This document shows, one piece after another, positions 57,787-64,000 of a DNA stretch of 64,000 bases. The stretch comes from Niebla homalea (taxonomy: Eukaryota; Ascomycota; Lecanoromycetes; Lecanorales; Ramalinaceae): positions 1,178,001 through 1,242,000 of the forward strand of contig JAHGAU010000003.1 of assembly GCA_019925105.1 (NCBI GenBank), in the 5' to 3' direction. The translations under genes were made by a program, and so were the position numbers. Each line of letters opens with the position of its first letter. The first letter of the stretch is position 1. Below the pieces are notes generated by a model that did not search any database, was not told where the DNA came from, and worked only from the letters and a program-made list of their open reading frames with translations.

Positions 57787-59475
57787 GGATGAGATCGATC
57801 AGATGCAGTCACGGTGACGCACGCGCCTGTAAAAAATAAAAAAAAAGGCTGGATCGTGTGAGAAGTCGCTCATTTGGTCGTTTCTTGCGAAAGCAAGAGT
57901 CGGAGAGGTATCAAACCATTGACGATTTTCTGCGCCGTCCGTCCTCGGTGCCGTCTGACAGCATAGAAGAGCGGTTTCAGGGTGGCAAGTATGAAGTATT
58001 GCTAGACTACCGCTCCCCTTGCGATACCAGTACCACGCTCTCATGCGCGAGTGGAGGCCCACCTGGTATGTCAAACGAATCTTTGAGGCTGAGGCGCCTT
58101 TAACGAATGGATAATGCAGCGGCACAGCAACGCCAGAAATATTACTTGGTTGAAGGTGAGGAAAACTGTGGGAAGTTTTGCTTTTGCAACGTGGCGAAGC
58201 TGCTACATGACGTCCAGCTCACTTTAGGAAGATTTTAGGACAATAGCAGATTCTTTTTGGCGGTGAAATGTGTAGATAAAACAACGCATCAGTAATATCA
58301 CATGGAGAAGGCTCCAAAGGCTCCATCTTTTTAATCTGCATGCATATGCAAAAGAAGGGAGCTTGTCTGCAGGATGATGTAAATGAATAATAATCGTTAG
58401 GAGAAGCAAGAGCCCTTCGATGGCCATGAATCAACCAACATACGGCTTCGTCAGTGTACGGAGTAAGGCATCTGAAACAAGCTCCAATCAGACGTTAGAG
58501 AACAACACTTCGCGGCTAAGCGAGACAATTACCCCGGGCAGCCTCCAGGTGCCAAGCTTGCCCAAGCCAGGGGGTGAGGGGGAACGTGCCCATTCTAGGT
58601 CCTTGTGTTTCAGCTTTGATTGGCGTTTGGGCCTAAAAGGCAGCCCCTCGGCCCTTTCCAAACTCCGTCCTGCTACTGCACGCTTTTTCTTTTCTTGGCC
58701 ACGGCGTCAAAGACCGCGAACATCATAGTCGATTCTCTCAAGCTCCTCCAAATCCCCCCACATCTACTACTAATTCATCGACTCGATGAGGTTGCGCACC
58801 TGCGTGTCCCAAAGCCTCTAAAGACTAAACTTAATCAAGCTGCCAGCGACCTGCTGCGCTTCCTCAAGCAAGACATCAGCCAAGCGCCAGCAAGCCTACA
58901 GGTCCCCGCGACGGTAACAGCCAGCTCGGAAATTTCTCATCGAGACATTACAGAAATCCCATCAAGTAATCATCCTGAACGCCACCTGCTGGATATTCTC
59001 AAGAATTCAAGAATACTGCTTGCTCTCCACCACATCCGCTCACTCTCTGTATAATTTCTCCATCTTCGCACTGAGTGTGGACGGGTGACATAGCACAGAC
59101 CAAAACCGTTATCTACTCCCAGTCACTTCTAATCTGTTCCTACTATTATCTATTTACACTTCCACCAACCTTACTCGTCAGACTTGCCCCACCTCTTTGA
59201 CTTTCAATTTCCAAACCGCCGATCGGTCCTCTCGAAACGTCAGAGCAACAAAGAAATTCCACCTGTGACCTTCATATCGGGCTTGACACACTCGGTCTTG
59301 AGCCATCATTCAGGTCACATAATCGGCATCCAGCTGCACGCCTTCTACAGCGACCTCGTCATTCTACCCTCTATTCGACTACCAACTGTTCTGTATCGAT
59401 CGGATGCAGTGCAACAAGAATATCTTGTGATAGGCCAACATCAAAAGTGCTCGGACCACTAGCACAAGCATAGCC
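57787..59475. other. intergenic and leader region of the STE11 gene
   Basis: 1.7 kb with no supported gene. The stretch before the STE11 start is C/T-rich and probably a long leader. A poly-A-like tract lies at 57834-57847, just after VPS18. Short open frames here lack any family feature. Confidence 0.5.
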
Positions 59476-62362
59476 ATGGCCGTCCTTGCCTCCAAGCCGC
59501 AATTTTCTTCACTTGGTGTAGGCTCTGGGCAGCCTTCAATGACCGTATCTCAATATGCTTCTAGCTACAGGAAACCCGTCGGCAGCGGCGACGCCCACAG
59601 CACCAACCAGACCTTCAGAAGCCCCACCGAGTCCGAATTCTCGGTCAATGATGCAGCTGACGATTCCGTCAGTATCAAGAGCTGGGACGAGAAGAAGGTG
59701 TGCGAATGGCTCAGAAAGATCCATTGCAGCCAATATGAACAGGCTTTCAGAGGTGTGTATACGCATCATGCTCTCCATCTGACTGCCCTTCTAACATACA
59801 ATAGTCCACAACGTGAATGGGGCCAATCTCATGGAATGTGATCAGGAGGTTCTCAAGGAGATGGGCGTCAAAAAAATTGGTGATCGAGTCCGAATGTTCC
59901 AGGCCATAAAGACGCTGCGATATCAAACATTTGGCAATCTGAAGAAGCGGAACCGGGATACACTGGCCGCCCTAGACGCCAACCACCGCCAAGCTCATCA
60001 ACCCTACACTCCTGCTTCCAGTTCCCCTCGACATTTCAACGCTCCTGGCCGCGACCGACAGGATCCCTCAAGTGGCAGCAATCGGCGTTGGTCGCGCCAG
60101 ATCGACCTTTCAACTTTTCAAGACTTCCAGGCTGCCAACAACAATCAAAGACCAGGTTCTCCCATGGCAGAAAGTGAGAGCGTGAGAAATGTGCGGGCTC
60201 AACGACCAGGGGGCATGAGTCCGTTGGCTCCAGCGCGGGAAAACAAGACTGGATACTTCAACCCCCCTTCATCTTCGTCCAAGGGTAGTGGCGGCCAGCG
60301 GCCTTCCACCCCAAGTTCTCAGCCCTGGGCCAACACGACCATGGATTCGACCGTGGGGAAATTGCCAATTGGCTCCCCATGCATACGAGTCATCTACAAT
60401 GGTGGCCAAACCAAAGTGTTGGATATCAGGAATTGCAAGACCCTTGACGAGATCGTGTCGAGCGTCCTCAGGAAATTGAATCTTCCCGAAAGCCAGACCC
60501 GCAACTACAGCTTCTGGAATCTAGACGGGACAGGTCAGGACCTGAGTAATTCACATCGACTCAATGACGAAGAACTCATCCATCTCTGCAGCCAACCATT
60601 TGAGAAGAACGAGCGAGGTAGATTAATCCTGAGGAAACGTCACGCGGGTGAACCTGATGATGATGAGCTTCGAAAGGCATCAAGCATTGCATTGGAGGAG
60701 CAGCATGAGCAACACCAACATGCTATATCGGCAAACAATCCACGAAGTGTCGAAAAGCTTCAGAAGCTGACAGGCGAACCTTGGAAGAATGTTACCTATC
60801 CTCTATCCCCAGCAACGTTCGAGGAAGCACCACAGAGATCCGTGGCCCGTGAGAGAAGCGGCAGTCAAGCCTCTCAGGCATGGGGACACCACTCTCAGCC
60901 ATCGGATGCAGGTTCAAAGCCCGAGATCAAGAAGTTCCTGGGAGCTCGGCCGCCAAGCGAGATGATCAGCCAGGAGCTGACGACCTACTTCCCGGACCAT
61001 CAGAAGGACAAGATCGAGAAGGCAGTTCGCTTGTCCATTCGGAGGTCGGCACGTCTCAGTCGCGCGGCAGGGAGGATGAGCGTCATCAGTAATGGGAGTG
61101 GCTTCAGCCTCAAAGATGCACCACCCCTTCCGAACATCGCCGACGCTTGGATGAGCCACTCGACCACTGGCCGAGGACCTCGACCACTCTCCGTCAGTCG
61201 TTTCGGCTCACTCCACGGTACCTTCCGGGATTCGGTTGCTTCGAGCTCACTGCAGCCATTGGCAGAAGAGTCACCAGCCGAGCCCAACAGGAAGTCTTAT
61301 GTATCCTTTGAGAGTGATTCCCAGATCGATGGAAAGGATGGTAATGAATCCGACGCCGGGTCCCGCACCGCGCTATCCAGCTACTTTGATGAGTCCGGTA
61401 GCAGTGGTCCCGGGACTGAAGCTAGCAGCTCTTTCAATGAACAGCTGACCAGTGTCATTGCCACTGATGGGGAGGAGCCTGACGAGCAACTTGATCAATT
61501 CCTCAAGGGCGATTCCTGGGACAATGTGCAATGGATGCAGGGAGCCCTCATCGGTCAAGGCACCTTCGGCAGCGTCTTCCTCGCCCTTCACGCTGTCACT
61601 GGCGAACTCATGGCAGTCAAGCAAGTCGAGGTCCCGTCCAACACCAACAGCACCCTGGACAAGAAGAAGGAGGGCATGGTGGCTGCTCTTAAGCGTGAAA
61701 TTGATTTGCTCCGCGACCTCCAGCATGACAACATCGTACAATATCTAGGATCGAATTCGGATGAGGCGCATTTCAATATTTTCCTTGAATACGTCCCGGG
61801 CGGCTCCGTGGCCGGACTGCTCACTCAGTACGGGTCTCTGCAGGAACCCTTGATACGAAATTTCGTGCGGCAGATCCTGGCGGGCTTGTCCTACCTTCAC
61901 GGCAGAGACATCATCCATCGTGACATCAAGGGGGCAAATGTGCTTGTCGACAACAAGGGCAACATCAAGATTTCCGACTTTGGCATCTCTAAGCGGGTGG
62001 AGGCCTCTGCTCTGTTATCTCCGCCCAAGAACGGAGGACACATGAACCGCCCATCGATGCAGGGAAGTGTGTACTGGATGGCACCTGAGGTCGTCAAACG
62101 GACTACCTACACCCTTAAAGCGGATATTTGGTCGCTTGGGTGCTTGATTGTCGAAATGTTTACGGGAACTCACCCGTTCCCTGACTACACGCAACTCACA
62201 GCCATCTTCAAGATAGGCAGCATGAGCGTCAAGCCAACAATTCCCAGCAATGCAAGCGAGGAGGGCAGAGTCTTCCTCGAATCAACCTTCGAGAATGATC
62301 ATAATGATAGGCCTACGGCGGACGAACTGTTGACGCGTCCATTCTTGAAGCAGATTGCTTGA
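59476..62362 (+). CDS. STE11: Ste11-type MAPKKK (SAM-RA-kinase)
   Basis: MAP kinase kinase kinase of the pheromone/invasive-growth module (with Ste50, Ste7 and Fus3/Kss1 homologues). Exons 59476-59752 and 59805-62362, 52-nt intron GTGTGT...CAATAG; 944 aa. SAM domain ~69-133 (WDEKKVCEWLRKIHCSQYEQ; the intron falls within it, restoring VNGANLMECDQEVLKEMG). Ras-association-like domain ~280-370, beginning IRVIYNGGQTKVLDIRNC. A Ser-rich regulatory linker contains a likely autoinhibitory region. Kinase domain ~665-944: GQGTFGSVFLALH, VKQVE Lys, HRDIKGANVLVD (~796), SDFGISKR (~817), SVYWMAPEV, and the MEKK-typical IWSLGCLIVEMFTGTHPFP. All key residues are present. Confidence 0.96.
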
Positions 62363-63371
62363 TGAACAGTCTGACCGTCATGGTGAACTTTTAGACAACT
62401 ACTGAGATCGCATGCGACCACTGAAATCATTCACCTGGGAGGGAGGAGGCTTTGGATCTGGGTGGATAGTGCGAGAAACCCTTTGGCATGCGTACATCAC
62501 TGTATTTCCGTATGATCTTCACGAACTACCGAGCGCATGAATTGAGACAATGAAACATCCTGCAAAGAGAGCTTCGCAAGCTGCTGCTAACAGAAGCATT
62601 TCCATTCGGCTCCACAACTGACGTACCGAGTCTGCTCAAAGACCATTGCTAGCATGTGGATCCTCGTCCGTATCTATTCGACCTAGCCATGCCAGGAAGC
62701 GTGGCAAATGCCTTGACCCCCTCGCGTTAAATCCATCCTCCATCCTCCATCCTCCATTCTCCATCCCAGCAGTCAGCTTTCCTTGCAGGCCTTCGACTTC
62801 AAGTCCAGTATTTCTGAAAAATTTGAATACCCGAGTATCTCCAGGCTGGTGGACCCCCGCAGCAGCGTTCTCACCACCACATATCCATGCAATGCCAACA
62901 CGTCTCTGGCCGCATGCTGTGCCTCTGGACAGGCCCGACGACTGCCACCTAGGACGGGCATCAATGCGCAAGCCTTGCCGGATGAGTATTTGCCTAAGGT
63001 CCCCAACAGGTCGCTGAACCACCTTCAGGTTGTTTCGGAAGGTACGCCCTTCTCCAACTTTGCAGGCATAGTCGCAGCACACTGCAGCGAAGGTGCCCCT
63101 GCTAATTTCTCGCTGTCTAGGCGAAGTACGCAGGAAGTCTCATGGTAGGCGCAGCATGTAGTGGAGTCTGCTTGCCAAAACTGCCTACTACGTATGCTCT
63201 GACTATATCTTGCTCACCTCAACTCCTCCATTGCTTCCACCCTCTTCACATTCAAGTCGCTCTTTTTTTGGCTCCCTTTTTGTCGTTCTTTCTCAGGCTG
63301 AGCTGTGCTCTTGTGCCTTCATCTCGCTCTCTATTGAACAAGAGGCCTTGACGACTTCCACTCTTGCTGTC
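62363..63371. other. intergenic region
   Basis: About 1 kb without a supported gene. A 7-bp imperfect repeat (CATCCTC) lies at 62734-62765. Overlapping open frames on both strands (62636-63148) look like chance translations of a GC-rich stretch. A pyrimidine-rich run before 63372 is probably the leader of the last gene. Confidence 0.5.
62734..62765. repeat. 7-bp tandem repeat (CATCCTC)n
   Basis: Three perfect CATCCTC units followed by CATTCTC and CATCCC, between STE11 and the secreted-protein gene. Confidence 0.85.
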
Positions 63372-64000
63372 ATGTCGTCTTCGCTCTCTCTCCTTTCCCT
63401 CAGTCTGCTTGCCGCTCTTTCACTTGCCAAACCGCACCCTCAGGGACGCCATGGAGGCGGTCACCCTCACTACAACCGACAACAGCCCATCGTCACCAGC
63501 ACCCTACTACAGAATGGCATCTACCCCATAACAACCCCCGTCACCAGCCCCTTGGAGGCGAATAATCCTCAAATCCCCGCTCTCGGCAGCAGCGTGACGC
63601 CTGTCTACGGCTCCGTCACCCCGGTCTCCCGCGGCATCAACACCGACCCCACATCCGTCCAATCCACCAGCCCACAACCTTCGACCGGAGGAAACCCTGG
63701 CGGCAACACCGGCGGTTCCCCTTCCCCTGCCGGTCTTCCCTCGGGCTGCTTCACCATCAACGGCATCGGTGTCGGCTGGGATTCCCAAGAGGACCCCGCC
63801 ACTCTGGCCCAATCGATCAGCTCCTCCGCAGGCCCCTGCACGTACGGCCACTACGCGCAGATGACCTCGGGAACCACCATGCCGGACACGGACATCCGAT
63901 CCGGTGCCGCTGCCGCTGTGGCGGCGAAGGCCATCTATGTCATTTCCCTGAAACCCGGCAGCGTGGACTTCGCCCAGGTGTCCACGGATGCGGTGGCCAA
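63372..64000 (+). CDS. secreted protein, partial (possible GH26-like hydrolase)
   Basis: Runs off the window end; 209 codons are visible. Starts MSSSLSLLSLSLLAALSLAKP, a clear signal peptide with likely cleavage after the hydrophobic run. Residues ~20-115 are a Pro/Thr/Ser/Gly-rich linker (HPQGRHGGGHPHYNRQ, GGNPGGNTGG). An ordered domain begins near CFTINGIGVGWDSQED with a second Cys in AGPCTYGHYAQMTSGT. The wording GIGVGW...YGHYAQ resembles secreted fungal GH26-type glycosidases as I remember them, but only the start is visible, so no function is asserted. Codon use is strongly C-biased compared with neighbours, as in highly expressed secreted proteins. Confidence 0.7.
   Translation, partial: MSSSLSLLSLSLLAALSLAKPHPQGRHGGGHPHYNRQQPIVTSTLLQNGIYPITTPVTSPLEANNPQIPALGSSVTPVYGSVTPVSRGINTDPTSVQSTSPQPSTGGNPGGNTGGSPSPAGLPSGCFTINGIGVGWDSQEDPATLAQSISSSAGPCTYGHYAQMTSGTTMPDTDIRSGAAAAVAAKAIYVISLKPGSVDFAQVSTDAVA

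Noticed and set aside
62636..63148. Overlapping open frames on both strands between STE11 and the last gene
   Set aside because: No family features; composition follows local repeats, and the frames are mutual antisense shadows.
1..64000. Secondary-metabolite or defence gene cluster
   Set aside because: The two ABCC pumps, DUF2841-like gene and secreted protein are scattered among housekeeping genes, with no synthase, P450 group or nuclease system.
1..64000. CRISPR arrays, operons or ribosome-binding sites
   Set aside because: The sequence is eukaryotic; the only tandem repeats are short simple repeats without spacers.

Overview
The window is nuclear DNA from a filamentous ascomycete (Pezizomycotina). 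Genes are dense on both strands and carry short GT-AG introns (about 44-95 nt), often with CTAAC/CTGAC-like branch sites. The products are typical of the group: an ERMES Mmm1 with an SMP domain, a SAM-RA-kinase Ste11, a DUF2841-like protein, and two ABCC pumps. I could not place it in a class from the sequence alone. Exon boundaries were built by hand from splice consensus, reading-phase agreement and family motifs; no alignment or transcript was available.

Layout. 1-11 kb: CorA-type Mg2+ transporter (+), Mmm1 (-), large ABCC transporter (-). 11-16 kb: Spo12-like cell-cycle protein (-), acyl-CoA dehydrogenase (-), Lsg1 60S-export GTPase (-). 16-22 kb: Ltv1 40S-biogenesis factor (+), a single-pass membrane protein (-), complex I subunit NDUFA12 (+), and a Gly/Ser/Gln repeat protein with a probable signal peptide (-). 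22-31 kb: Orc2 (+), Xaa-Pro aminopeptidase (-), importin-13/Kap122-like karyopherin (+), FUN14 protein (-). 31-38 kb: Pdx1/Snz1 vitamin B6 synthase (+) and a Ycf1-like ABCC transporter (+). 39-44 kb: a DUF2841-like gene (+), a probable frameshifted gene relic (-), and a long intergenic tract rich in G-runs and short repeats. 44-50 kb: adenosine kinase (+), an EST1/SMG7-like factor (-), a ZNF511-like zinc-finger protein (+). 50-64 kb: Ran1/Ksp1-like kinase behind a long pyrimidine-rich leader (+), a 134-bp inverted-repeat element, Vps18 (+), Ste11 MAPKKK (+), and the start of a secreted protein cut by the window end (+).

Most genes are housekeeping and do not form one pathway. The clearest functional pairing is Lsg1/Ltv1, divergently placed on a 341-bp shared promoter: one acts in 60S and the other in 40S maturation. 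I saw no biosynthetic gene cluster, CRISPR array, tRNA or rRNA. The less ordinary items are the perfect 21-bp terminal inverted repeat element at 54.4 kb, the broken minus-strand gene at 42.0-42.7 kb, the minisatellite-encoded repeat protein at 21 kb, several very small coding exons (16-17 nt), and a kinase with DLG instead of DFG.
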